From Colias croceus (lineage: Eukaryota > Arthropoda > Insecta > Lepidoptera > Pieridae): a stretch of DNA of 64,000 bases. The notes under the pieces are model-generated. The model did not search any database, was not told the DNA's origin, and saw only the letters and a program-made list of their open reading frames with translations. Where the stretch lies: contig NC_059552.1 of NCBI RefSeq assembly GCF_905220415.1, forward strand, positions 10,245,001 through 10,309,000, in the 5' to 3' direction. A program made the translations under genes and the position numbers. Below, in pieces: positions 44,181-55,186 of this stretch; position 1 is the first letter of the stretch; each line of letters starts with the position of its first letter.

Positions 44181-44357
44181 TCTTAATATATATAAATCTC
44201 GTGTCACAATGTTTGTCTTCAATGGACTCCTAAACCGCTTAACCGATTATAATAAAATTCGCACACCATGTGCAGTTCGATCCAACTTGAGAGATAGGAT
44301 AGTTTAAACCTCAAATCGTTTTAGAGAAAGCGGGCGAAGCCGCGGGCGGTAAGCTAG
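44181..44357 (+). mobile_element. family-D Helitron, second unit of a tandem pair
   Basis: 177 bp. By eye it differs from the first unit at one base (TTTAAACCTC against TTTAAATCTC). Ends CTAG|T. Confidence 0.92.
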
Positions 44358-45041
44358 TAAATTATATATCTCTTTTGTTTTATCGTACACAAAGTGTTCA
44401 TGAACTTTAAATCTTATTTCTTAACAACCATACCATAAAAGAAAAAAACTAAAAAACAGCTGTGTAGCAGCCCTAAACACATGGCTTTCTCTATCAGTCC
44501 CCGACGGCTATTATTTATCTGATACAATCTAGCTTTCAGCTCACAAAGACCTAATACTCTACTGACTTGAGAATTTTAAGATCACAAAATAAAAGGCTTT
44601 TTTGCGATGTCTTTTGTGAATACAGTGGAAACGGTGTTTCTTTAGTTAAAATGTTGTTCTGAGATGGCTCCTCTAAAATGTATCACATTTTCGACGACGT
44701 TACGTTTGTGGAGTTCTGTTTCTTTTATGTTTACATACGTAGAAAAAAGGTATTTTTAATTCTTTGTCACATGTAGAAGATTTTGTTATAATTTTTAATT
44801 GTGGGCTCTTTATTATTGGAAGTTACCAAGTTGGTGTGTTTTTCTCAGATTACATTACAGAACAGATATAAATATATAATGTTAATCCCTCTGTAGCTCT
44901 GACCAAATGTCGACATGAATTTCATTTCACACTTTTCATACAATTTTTGACCATTTTTCGTGGAATAGATGAAATAATCTGAAAAATAAAGGTAAGATTA
45001 CACCTAATATTTCAAGTCGGTTTTAAGGTAGAGCCACACCC
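44358..45041. other. AT-rich unique sequence, no gene seen
   Basis: Nothing recognised. Confidence 0.5.
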
Positions 45042-45396
45042 CGGACACTCCATACAAAATGATTGTTTTGACAGTCACACTGTAGAGACTGCAAATGTGT
45101 GTGTTAACGCTTTATGGTTGGCACATTTGTGACTAGCGTAAAAAAAAATTCGCGTTTTTCTGATGAAATACATCCGTAAACAGCACAATATTTAACCATT
45201 TTCTACGAAAAACGATAATCACAAATCCAAAATAATAAAATTACTTTATGTCAATTTGATTAATGTTGTCAATCTTCGTTGCGTTTCGTCTAAGACGTCG
45301 TTGGTATCGTCCTTGCGGGGAAATGGGTACCATAACATGTCTGATCGTGCGGGGTGAGGTAAGTGTTTAATTTTGGCGGGAGGCGGAGAGTGTCCG
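45042..45396. mobile_element. possible MITE with 9-bp inverted ends
   Basis: CGGACACTC at 45042-45050 is inverted at 45388-45396. The interior has TGACAGTCACACTGTAGAGA near the left and GCGGGAGGCGGAG near the right. Only one copy is visible, so this is tentative. Confidence 0.35.
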
Positions 45397-46764
45397 TTCT
45401 GTAGCGTTTAGCTACTATTATGTATTCTGTGGTAGAGCACTAAGTGGTACTGCTTTAAACAGAGGTAAAATCACTTTTCCAAATATTTTTGAGCATTATT
45501 ATTTAGATGAATGAGGTCGCAGGTAACAGAACAAACACATGATACATCATCATATTGAGAGCTCCAAATATCTCACGATAATCTAGATATGATTTACTTT
45601 TCACAATAATCTCCAGCCATAATTCACGCTATACCTGAAGCGACTCGTCTTGATTAACGACATACAAGTGTATTTGCATGAACTATAAATTATTCGTATA
45701 CGAAGGAAATTGTGACGTCACGCCAGAGGAAATAAAGTGTTTGACTCACTTTTAAAGGATGCTGCAGAAGATTGCTAGGTAATGCAGTTAATGTTGAGAG
45801 CAAGATTTTTCCTCGCTTCTGGGGTTCACTTGGACAAATGTTATATTTGAACCGATCGTGGAAAGAGCGGTATGATTTTAGATTGAAGGTTGTCAATATA
45901 TACGTATTATTTGTAAGAATGGCATATTAAAATGGTATACACCCCCTACACTTTTGACACAATTATTTCAGAATTGGTTCCTTCGAACGAACACGAACAC
46001 GAAACGAAACGAACGAAATTATTGATTCAATTTGAATCCTTATCATAAATATTTGATTGAATATTTGTTTATTAAAATTTATTACATACATTTCATATAA
46101 ACCACGACTTGCCTCATCATAAATTGGTATCCTACACGATCCAAATTCGTGCCAAACCACACTACCTTCTATAAACTTACCAAAACCTCAAAGATTAAAT
46201 GAAAATCACAGGAACTTTAAAGAATTCAGTATTAACCAGGATCTAACCTATATTGGCATCCTTCAAGGCTTTGTGTTGCTTTCAAAGGGTGTAATAACAC
46301 ATTATGTTGCAAATTGGATTCCTCGAAGACCAGTGTCTCTGGCCTGGATTTGATTGGTTTGTAGCTGGCCAGATATTGCAATATGCAAAATGTTTGTTAC
46401 AGTGGGATAGAATTGATTTATGGAATTATGTTTAACACGTTTGGTTGTGTGGAAATAAAATAGACGTTAGTAAGAATGCTGTATTATAGACCTTACTTGT
46501 TGTTACTATAATATTATGGTTATTTTAAAATGTTATATTGTATCTGTAGTTGTATACCAATAAATAATTTTAGATAACTAGTAAGATAATTAGTCGTAAT
46601 AATTGACAACATTTCAAAATTTTAAGCTACTTATTTTTTTATTTTAATGAAAACTAGATCAAAAATTATGATACACGTATTTTTTGCTTTTTCTAAATAT
46701 CGAAGTTTTCATTCATCTTTTTGAGTTTTAAAATCATCTTATTCTAAAATGTCGTAAGAGCCAA
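45397..46764. other. AT-rich unique sequence, no gene seen
   Basis: Short frames at 45690-45896 and 45963-46160 (minus) show no motif. Confidence 0.5.
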
Positions 46765-46774
46765 ATGACGTCAT

Positions 46775-47349
46775 ACATACGGAGGCATACATTTTTTCCT
46801 TTGCCACTTAACTAGTTTAAATTAAAAAGAAATCTTGACAGTTGACATTTTGGCACATTTGTCACTTTGATTCGTCAAGTTTTGTAAATATTGTTATTTG
46901 TTATTTGCTGATCCAAATTTTAAACAAAAGAAACTTATTCACAAGTAGGTACTGATGATGATGACTTTATGCAGGATTTGTTAAGAGGTGCTGGAAATTT
47001 CTGGGAAGCAAATATACTATCCCAAAAACGTTGGAAAGTGTTAAATAAATACAACTTTTAGTAAGTAAACAAAGTCTTTTATTTCAAGAAAATTATGAAC
47101 ACTATAGGCACTATTTGTATAATATAAATAAATTGGTCCAACTCCAATCAAACAAACATCGCGGTAATGAGATTAAATTAGAAAACCAAAACACAATAAC
47201 ACGATTTAAAAGTTTGTTGACATGATTCATTCACAAAAATGACATTAATATGAAATTTGACACATGCCATACCCTGTAAATGTCAGTGATAGTTTTTTTT
47301 TAAACTTTTTTTAAATTAGGCTAAGGCTCATTTTTATTCCTCCGTATGT
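46775..47349. mobile_element. 575-bp DNA element flanked by ATGACGTCAT
   Basis: ACATACGGAGG (46775-46785) is inverted at 47339-47349. The 10-bp palindrome ATGACGTCAT lies immediately outside both ends (46765-46774 and 47350-47359), either as a duplicated target or as part of a 21-bp inverted repeat. Inside, 46954-47061 reads DDDDFMQDLLRGAGNFWEAN ILSQKRWKVLNKYNF and stop, a plausible remnant of a protein C-terminus that I cannot assign. Confidence 0.6.
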
Positions 47350-47359
47350 ATGACGTCAT

Positions 47360-48830
47360 CATCACATTTATCGTTTTTATTTAATTTCTCTTAAAATATG
47401 CGATAAAAAAATGAAATAATTTTTTTTCTGTGATCGCAAGAGCAAAATAAAGAAACGGTATTTTTCTTTTATGGCCTTATAAAAAATGAAATGTTGTCAA
47501 TTGCATATTGTGATGATAAAAATATATATTATCTAATAGGAACAATTTTGACCTTTCAAGTCAATCATATAGCTTGTTATTCACAAATTTTACCAAGTAC
47601 TGTTGTATTTTTTAGGTTCCCGTACCAGTTAAAATTTTCATGCATATAAAAACGGTCCATAAATATATCCAGAGATATCAAGAATGATATGAAAAATATC
47701 TCCCTCGCGACGTCAGATAATTAGTGGCCAGGAATTTTATAATAATAAGGCTCTCGGACAGTATTTAATTAATATTTTTATTAAGAACGTACTGTATAGC
47801 GAAAGCATTTAAGGTCGTTTAATATTTTCTTAATAACGTAGATGATACAATTTTCTTTTCTGCACGTTTTTCCTCAATGCTTAGGTACTTTAGTAAAGCC
47901 ATATTTATTTTATGTCTGTCATGTGGTTCAGGTAGTATTAGATATATATTCTGCGGTTCAGGTGATAAACTAATTAAACTCCATTTCAATTATAAGACTA
48001 TTGAAATTAAATTTAAAATCTCATCCGAATGAATCAAATCAAACAACATAGGAGTACCTAAGTTCCACACTCGAATACAGTTCTAACACATACTATTCAA
48101 ATAGCTTCACACTGGCCACAATTCTAAGCAAAGATTTTTCCATCGGAGCGATTCAGAAATATTTTAGTACATGCTGCAATAATCCAAGCTGTTACTAAAG
48201 CCCTATTTCAGCATGTACAAAATGGAAAGTAGGAATGTCTCGGATACGAAATTGCTTTGACGCGATGTCGCAATTTGCTTTCAAGGAAATTCTGTATCGT
48301 GTATAGATTTGATGATTGGATGTAATATGGATGGAATTTTTCTTGGCTATTGTGCTATTTCTTTTGCAATCAGGATGTATTCTTGCTGTGGTTTTGAATG
48401 GCGTTTTTAGGATGGGAATTTCGATTATTTATATTGAAGCATTTCAAATTCGAAAAAGCATATTTTTTTATGTTCAGGTTATTGGTTGAAAAATGTGTAA
48501 ATTTAAGAGAAATTACAGCAGTACAGTATTTATTTATCAAATAAAATTACTATCAACTGCGAGGCTTTATAAATACAATACTTACAATTACAGGAGTCAC
48601 ATCGCTGTCGCCTGACTCTGAAAGCTGTTGCCAAATAATTATGAAGAATAAATTATTAAGATTAACACTGTTTTAAATCGCGAAAATTGTTCAGAAACAA
48701 TTTTAATTTTCACAGAAATTCGTTCTCAAAAGTTGACAATAATGATACCTACAAAAATAATTTAGTGAATTTGTAAATCGAATAATATTAGACAAATATA
48801 ACATTTTTCCGGAAGAATTCTAACAAATAC
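47360..48830. other. AT-rich unique sequence, no gene seen
   Basis: Nothing recognised beyond short chance frames. Confidence 0.5.
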
Positions 48831-48898
48831 CCGCGGCCCCATCATTAAAGCGGCTCGACGGAACACAGTGGGGTTTTAGTCGATTAGAATCCGACATA

Positions 48899-48976
48899 AC
48901 CCACGGCTCCTTTCCCGGGGGCCGTGGGTATCTTTGGAAGATTTCCCCACTATAAAAAAAGGCACACAGTTTCAGT
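48899..48976 (+). promoter_or_regulatory. promoter-like block: GC hairpin, TATA box, TCAGT initiator
   Basis: ACCCACGGC (48899-48907) is perfectly inverted at 48921-48929. CTATAAAAAAAGGC follows (TATA from 48951), then TCAGT (48972-48976), the arthropod initiator consensus, with about 23 bases between the TATA start and the initiator A. No convincing ORF lies downstream; the minus-strand frame 48972-49166 overlaps it. It may belong to a repeat. Confidence 0.35.
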
Positions 48977-50474
48977 GTTTACAAATCATAAAAGCTTGAA
49001 TTCCGATGCATAGATCCAATGACACGAGTCCAACTGTAGCGCCACAAGCGCTGAATAGCTTTTTACGATTGTCCAATAAACGTTGCTTTTTCCCTCGATC
49101 GCTCAACAAAGCGATGCAGCGCTTTCTGTGCCGTTCAATGTGATTCAATGCAAGAATTTCTCTCACGCGCAGTTAGTATTTGCTACATTTTTAAAGGTGA
49201 TTTAAAAAAACATTTTATATATGAATTGGTAGGAATTGTGTTCAAAATTAAAAATAAAATAAAATTGTATGTGCTTGTACAATACAAAAGACATTTCATT
49301 TTTATTTGTTATAATAATCATTCATAAAAATGCATGTTGAACTTTGTAATGACTGGAGGGAAAGTACTTTCTCTTAATACCTACTACTCAAGATGGAAAA
49401 TTTTACTCAATCGACATATTCCATTATTTCTCTTAAGAATGAAAACTGCTATCACAGATCTGAAAATTTGCTTACCATATGAGTGACTGGAATAAAATCT
49501 GTGTAAAAATTATCAAATCAAAAATTATAGTCTGCTCATGATTACGAAAGGAACAATGATGTTTATAGTTTATACACAAGCAGCTTCAGAATGGAGGAAA
49601 GATAAGACATAGCGGGAAATAACCAATTCATAGAGCCACCAATAAATAACAGATATTGAATAAATGTGTACGATAACAGTCGCCCGATGGCTGACGGGAA
49701 CAAATGTGAACATCAAGTGAGAATTCCTTCTATTTGGGACATAAGTATTATACTATCTGTTACCCGCGACTTGGCTCGTGTGGACAGGAAATTATATTTA
49801 GGTATGTAGTATGTTAAGTAAAAGCGCCACTTGTAAAATTGGGACTGATATGTTTTGAAGCAATTTAAAAAGGTAAAAAAGGAACACACGTTCGATTTTA
49901 CAAAAATATTTTCTTATAGTTCACGCTGTGAAAAAGAAACAGAAGGTACACATTTTTAAGTTTTAATGATGTTAATACAGTTTTAAATGAGATGTCCTGT
50001 TTTTCTTACATAAGTAGGTACTTACCAAGGTACTTAACAAGAAACAAGACAATATTTCCCAGATTTAGTTATTTCTTCATCCAGCAAATTTTTACGTCTT
50101 ACACAATAGATAAAGTTCAGGTTAATATTGAGATAAACAATATAATATCAAAGTTCTTATTAAAATTGTTTCCTCATCTTGAAAATAACTTTGTAGATTA
50201 TCTTTATATTACTTATGTACATAAAACAGCGGAAAAAATGCCGGGAATATAAATATATTTGTGTGAGCATAAAAACAATGTTTTACGCTATCATACCAGA
50301 AAATACTTAGATGAGGGAAAATAACCTAAGTAATATAGTGCTAATTCCTTCGCCACGTTTGTCTGTCTCTTCACAATATACTCTACATCACAGATTTTTT
50401 ATTCGGATTTTATCTATGGATAACATAGTTCTCGACAAAGGTTTTAGTATATCATTTGTTAAGTTTTGTACAAC
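48977..50474. other. AT-rich sequence, no gene seen
   Basis: 48990-49170 is GC-richer, with the words CAAGCGCTGAATAGC and CAGCGCTTTCTGTGC. 49754-49785 (GTTACCCGCGACTTGGCTCG TGTGG) looks like a worn Helitron tip. The frame at 49992-50252 has no motif. Confidence 0.4.
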
Positions 50475-50493
50475 GTGGGCGAAGCCGCGGGCG
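50475..50493 (+). mobile_element. Helitron 3' tip remnant
   Basis: GTGGGCGAAGCCGCGGGCGG followed by TAAGCTAA is the family-D terminal hairpin with the last base mutated. Only weak similarity extends upstream (TCTTCACAATATACTCTACAT). Confidence 0.55.
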
Positions 50494-50778
50494 GTAAGCT
50501 AATAGTGTATAGAAAGCAAAAGCAGTCCAATTCGTGGAAAATCTGTTCCAGAGAGGTGTTGGTTCTTAGAAAAGTTTCCTCTACCTAACTCTGCTTACTT
50601 CATTGAACAAGTTAAAAGTATAAACCTGCCGATTTGTTCATTGAACATATTGTGTTTGAGTTTAAGTGTAATGTATTGTAAAATATTGTGAGACCTGGTT
50701 TTTTATAATATTGATGGTTTATGGTGGAGTGAATATCTTAGGAATTATAACCAGGCTTTAATCGTAATGATGAAAGAA

Positions 50779-50992
50779 TCCTACTAATATTATAAATGCG
50801 AAAGTTTGTATGGATGTATGGATGTTTGTTACTCTTTCACGTAAAAACTACTGAACCGATTACAATGAAATTTAGCACATATATAACTTGGATTAACACA
50901 TAGGATAGTTTTTATCCCGGAAATCCCACGGGAACGGGAACTATGAGGGTTTTCCTTTGCAAACGCGGGCGAAGCCACGGGCGGAAATCTAG
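50779..50992 (+). mobile_element. Helitron-like repeat, family B
   Basis: A|TCCTACTAATATTATAAATG ... GAACCGATTACAATGAAATT ... TCCCACGGGAACGGGAAC ... GCGGGCGAAGCCACGGGCGG then AAATCTAG|T. It lacks the TAGAGGGTAAC segment of other copies. Confidence 0.85.
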
Positions 50993-51360
50993 TTATGAAT
51001 ATTTGTTTGTATTTTTATGTTTAAAGTAGATATAAGTCTTCGTTTTTTACGCAATATCAAAAGGCAGAAGAAATACTTTCCAAAATATTCCGAATTATAC
51101 ATAAAAATCAATAAAATATTCTATCTACATTTTCTTTAAAAACTTAGAAATATTTGCATAACATCTTAGTATTATTTCAGATCGTATTATATTTCTGCAT
51201 ATCTAACATTTCTAGCTTAATGTTTCCTGTACACTAACCTTATTTTCTGGCAAGATAGCGTTACTGCCAAATAGATACAAGAAATATATTTTAGAAAAAA
51301 TGGTACATTTTGCTTACTATATTTCCCGATGTCGCTCGCACTCAATTAAATTTAAAATAA

Positions 51361-51557
51361 TCTATACTAATATTATAAAGCTGAAGGGTTTGTTTGTTTG
51401 TTTGTTTGAACGCGCTAATCTCAAGAATTACTGGTCCAATTTGAAAAATTATTTCGGTGTTTAGCCCATTTATCGAGGAAGACTATATACTTTATTATCA
51501 TCACGCTAAGACCCAAAAAAGCGTAGCCACGCGGGTGAAACAGCGGAGCGTAGCTAG
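51361..51557 (+). mobile_element. Helitron-like repeat, family A, best copy
   Basis: A|TCTATACTAATATTATAAAG, (TTTG)n, AACGCGCTAATCTCAAGAAT, TACTGGTCCAATTTG, ATCACGCTAAGACC, GCGGGTGAAACAGCGGAGCG and TAGCTAG|T. All family-A segments are present in order. Confidence 0.85.
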
Positions 51558-53900
51558 TATAATATAAAAATCATATTATACCTAGGTAATACTACGATTT
51601 TTCAGTAAAGAAACCAATTAACAACTCCAAAATCTTACAATTTATCAGCCAATCCATTAAGCCATAACAGTTCCATAAAGGAACTAATTTTAAAAGGGCA
51701 AGAGATATAGCTTATAAAACTTCCAACTTCTAATTACGTTAATTCTCGTCCAAATTGTTGGGTCTCGACGCACGTGTCGCTTACGACTGCTAAAGTTGTC
51801 GGGTCCACGATAAATTAGTCGTAAGTGCCCCTGTTTGATTGCCAGCAAATATTTTATGGATGATCTTAGCAATATCCTGGATTGGGAGGAGGCCAATGGC
51901 GCAGATGGCACCGCAGATTGGTGATTCAATTTTGACCTTATTTAAGCGTTGTGGGTTACTATAATAGTAATGCGTTACTGAGTAGTAGGTAGTGGAATAA
52001 TTAATATAATGTAAATGCTATGATGAGATAGTAATTTTGATTATAGATATGTCAAAGTTGGCAAATAAAATTTATTCCGGACTTTTTATTGTATTGATGG
52101 TTTTAAGCCTAGAGCGTAAGTTCGATTTTTTGAACAGAAAAATATTTCCAAAAACATCTGGGTCTAGCACGATACAGACAACCTACTGCAAGTCGGTCCT
52201 TAAAGAAAAGCAGTCTGTAAAAAAATGTAGACGTACCCCTTACCATGCCCTTACCCTATAATGTAATATGAGAAAACACAATAGATACAATTATAATAAT
52301 TTGCCCTTCTAAATATTCGTCTATTCTAATCTATCTTAGAAGCCCAATAAGTGATGTTTACATTAACCTAAATTATGTGTACACTTAACAATTGTTTATT
52401 TACTTTGTGAGCAAATGTATGGGCTCCTATTACAAGGTAAAACATAATATAATACATACATCAAGGCTGCTTAAAATAAATTATACATTTGTAAACGTTT
52501 AGCTCTCGCATTGGCGTCATGCTGCATTTTTTATATTTACAACCATTTCATTCTGTCACTACGAGCTACATCGCAAATCCAATTTCAATCCTCTTGCATC
52601 ATTTACATATACCGCACAAACAACTCTTATCACAAATCGATAGAGTTCAATTTCAATTGGCAATTCTATCGATAACTTTGCTTTTGTTTATTGATGGTAG
52701 TTCGACAATTGCAGACTTTGTTATAAGGCTGTAAGGTTTAATTTCAATCGGAGGCTTAATATATTTAGTGTTTCTATTTCTGTATTATGGGGTTGAGTTG
52801 ATGTTGCAATTATTATTATTGGCGGAGAAGCTACTTTTGGCAGCATTTGTCGAGATTTGATGTTTTCCTACTAATAATAAGATGACCTAGTTCTCGTTCT
52901 TTGATTATCGTCTCAACGGCACTCAGGTCAGATGAGTGGAATAATTTATTTAATTCCTTTGTTTTCGTTCAATGTTACATTCGCTCGACTTCGACCGCCT
53001 TCGTTGCGCTCGTGTTAACGAAAACTGACTTATTTTTGAATGATTATTTTTATATATTTCTGATAATATTAATGAAAAGAGGAAACATTAACGGATATAC
53101 ATCATACCTATTCAATTTTAATATATTGTTATAAATATAAGGAAATAACTAAAAGAGATTTTTCGTATATGCAGTAAATAACCCTTCAAATATAAGAGGG
53201 ATTGGTTTCCGTACTTTTCCCTAATCCTTTACTCTGTCATATTAATACAATAAATACGAATTAGTGTTTGCTCGCTGTATTTTTCTCCATTAATAACTAA
53301 AGAATAGGTTTCTTATCTATATTATGGGTATATCCAGGGTCAACCCGGCCGACGCCGGGGCGGTTAACTGTCATAAATTTCCTAAATTGTCCCATTATTT
53401 TAACAGTATAAAATCTACGACAGTAAGTTGCTTTTAGGAGTTAAAAACATGCATTAGGCGCGTAAACTGAATATAATTTTGAATGACAGAACCAACAGAA
53501 TCCAATCAAATTCTTATTTTAAATACAAGTCCCAAATTTGAATAAGGACTGGATTTCTGCTGACTCATCAATTATCTCTATTTACATAAGTCAATCCGTG
53601 GTTGGAAGATTCGGGAATTTCATTTTGTCCAACAAAGAGCTCCAGAATGGATTGGGATTATTCATAATTGATGCAACCTTCTGATGGATGAGGTCAATTG
53701 AAATATTGTAAGTATACTCGTGCCCCTGATTTTGCCTGTTTCCATGAGATATTAAAGCTATATTTAATATCTGTAATGTACCAAACCATCTAGCCAAACC
53801 GTTCGTAAATAAAAATTTAGTAAACTTATAACTATTTAAATGTTAAGGAAAATAAATACTTCCAAATATAATTGATATAATATTATTTAATAGGTGTCTT
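51558..53900. other. unique sequence, no gene seen
   Basis: 52637-52673 is a 38-base imperfect palindrome around ATCGATAGA...TCTATCGAT. 53340-53372 has a small GC hairpin CCCGGC-CGAC-GCCGGG. Short frames at 51690-51929, 52037-52261, 52519-52734, 52901-53134 and 53591-53797 have no motifs. Confidence 0.45.
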
Positions 53901-54133
53901 GACCGCCTTCTTGGTACAGTGACCGCCTCTTTGGTACAGTGGTTGACGCGTGAGCGTAGAACCGAGGGGTCCTGGGTTCGATTCCCAGTGGAGACGAAGA
54001 AAAAAAATGTCTCGGTCTGGCAGGACACAGAAGGCTGATCACCTTCTTGTCTCTAAAGAAATTCGATCGGTGAAACAGATGTATAATTCATCTGCCCCTT
54101 ACCCCACTAAGGGGACATGGGATTTCACTTTTT
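53901..54133 (+). mobile_element. tRNA-derived SINE with duplicated head
   Basis: Head from 53921: GACCGCCTCTTTGGTACAGT GG (A box) then GGGTTCGATTCCC (B box). The body has ATGTCTCGGTCTGGCAGGAC and CCCCACTAAGGGGACATGGG, ending in a T-rich stretch. The first 20 bases of the head are repeated just upstream (53901-53920) with a two-base shuffle. No clear target duplication was found. Confidence 0.7.
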
Positions 54134-54870
54134 TAATATTTAAGGAAAACAGCAGTTACAGTGCTTTAAATTTATTCTAGTTTTGTCGAAGTATATTTAA
54201 CACACAAGCTGAAGGTTGTTGTAAGTTTCCATCATTGCTGGAGACTGCTTGAAGATGTGAGAAGTTCCGGTGAAGAGTCAGAGATTGATCACGTATGTAT
54301 CTGTAAAGAAAAAATGTTCTTATTAAAATAATATAATGTGGAATGTTAAAATTATTTTAATAAGGAAATACATAATGTTATTAATTTAGAACGTTTTGCT
54401 CTGTTCGCACATAAAATAACTATTATTTATATCATCAATAAATCTATCACTATAGATTAACTGATAAGTAATGTAGTTAATTTTTCAAATATCAATACAC
54501 TACCATCTGATCAGTGCAAGCTAAGCCAATTACCCAATTATCTCAAACTCAAGAACAGTCGCAGCTATTTTTCTTTCATATTTTCCGTTAAAATTGAGTT
54601 AAAAGCAGGCAGTTGATTGTGAGGCACAAAACTTAGTCAATAGCCATTTTGGACGTCAGCCAGCCGATGTGTTGGCGTAACTATAAGACCTACTTCAGGC
54701 TTCACTGATAGCTGAACAATAATGATCATATCGTATGCTTTACGTCTAGTCGTAGTAGTAGTCTTATATAGTGAAATGTTACCTTGTAATACCTGAGTCA
54801 TATTTTGTGTGTTGTAGTGTTTTATGCTTGTTAAACCATTTTTATATTATTTAATATTTTTTATTTTAAA
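54134..54870. other. AT-rich unique sequence, no gene seen
   Basis: Nothing recognised. Confidence 0.5.
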
Positions 54871-55020
54871 CTAGCTTCCGCCCGCGACTCCGTCCGCGCG
54901 GATGTCGGTCTTCGCGTGGATGGTTTATTTCTACGTTTTGAGAAACTCTGACGTTGACATTTTATAAAAAAAGAGTCCACTGCGGGTAACGCAACGTTTG
55001 TTCGCGGTTCTACAGAACAA
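54871..55020 (-). mobile_element. Helitron-like repeat of another family (partial)
   Basis: CTAGCTTCCGCCCGCGACTC CGTCCGCGCGGATG is a variant Helitron tip read in reverse. Similar GC-rich words (CTGCGGGTAACGCAACG) continue to about 54990. The 5' end is not clear. Confidence 0.5.
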
Positions 55021-55186
55021 CGTCTATGGATAAAAGTGAAAAATTAAGATTTATAATATAAAATTTTTTATTAATATAATATTTGGGTTTGGTATCGATC
55101 CCGTAATACCCCCTGCTATTCATTTTATCAATATTTTCAATATACAGAATTGACCCTTCTAAAGATTTATTATATGTTTAAATTTA

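Noticed and set aside
44004..44357. CRISPR-like or satellite array
   Set aside because: Only two units with exact Helitron termini; no repeat-spacer structure.
53921..53996. tRNA gene on the plus strand
   Set aside because: Same reasoning: SINE head with a downstream SINE body, no clean cloverleaf.
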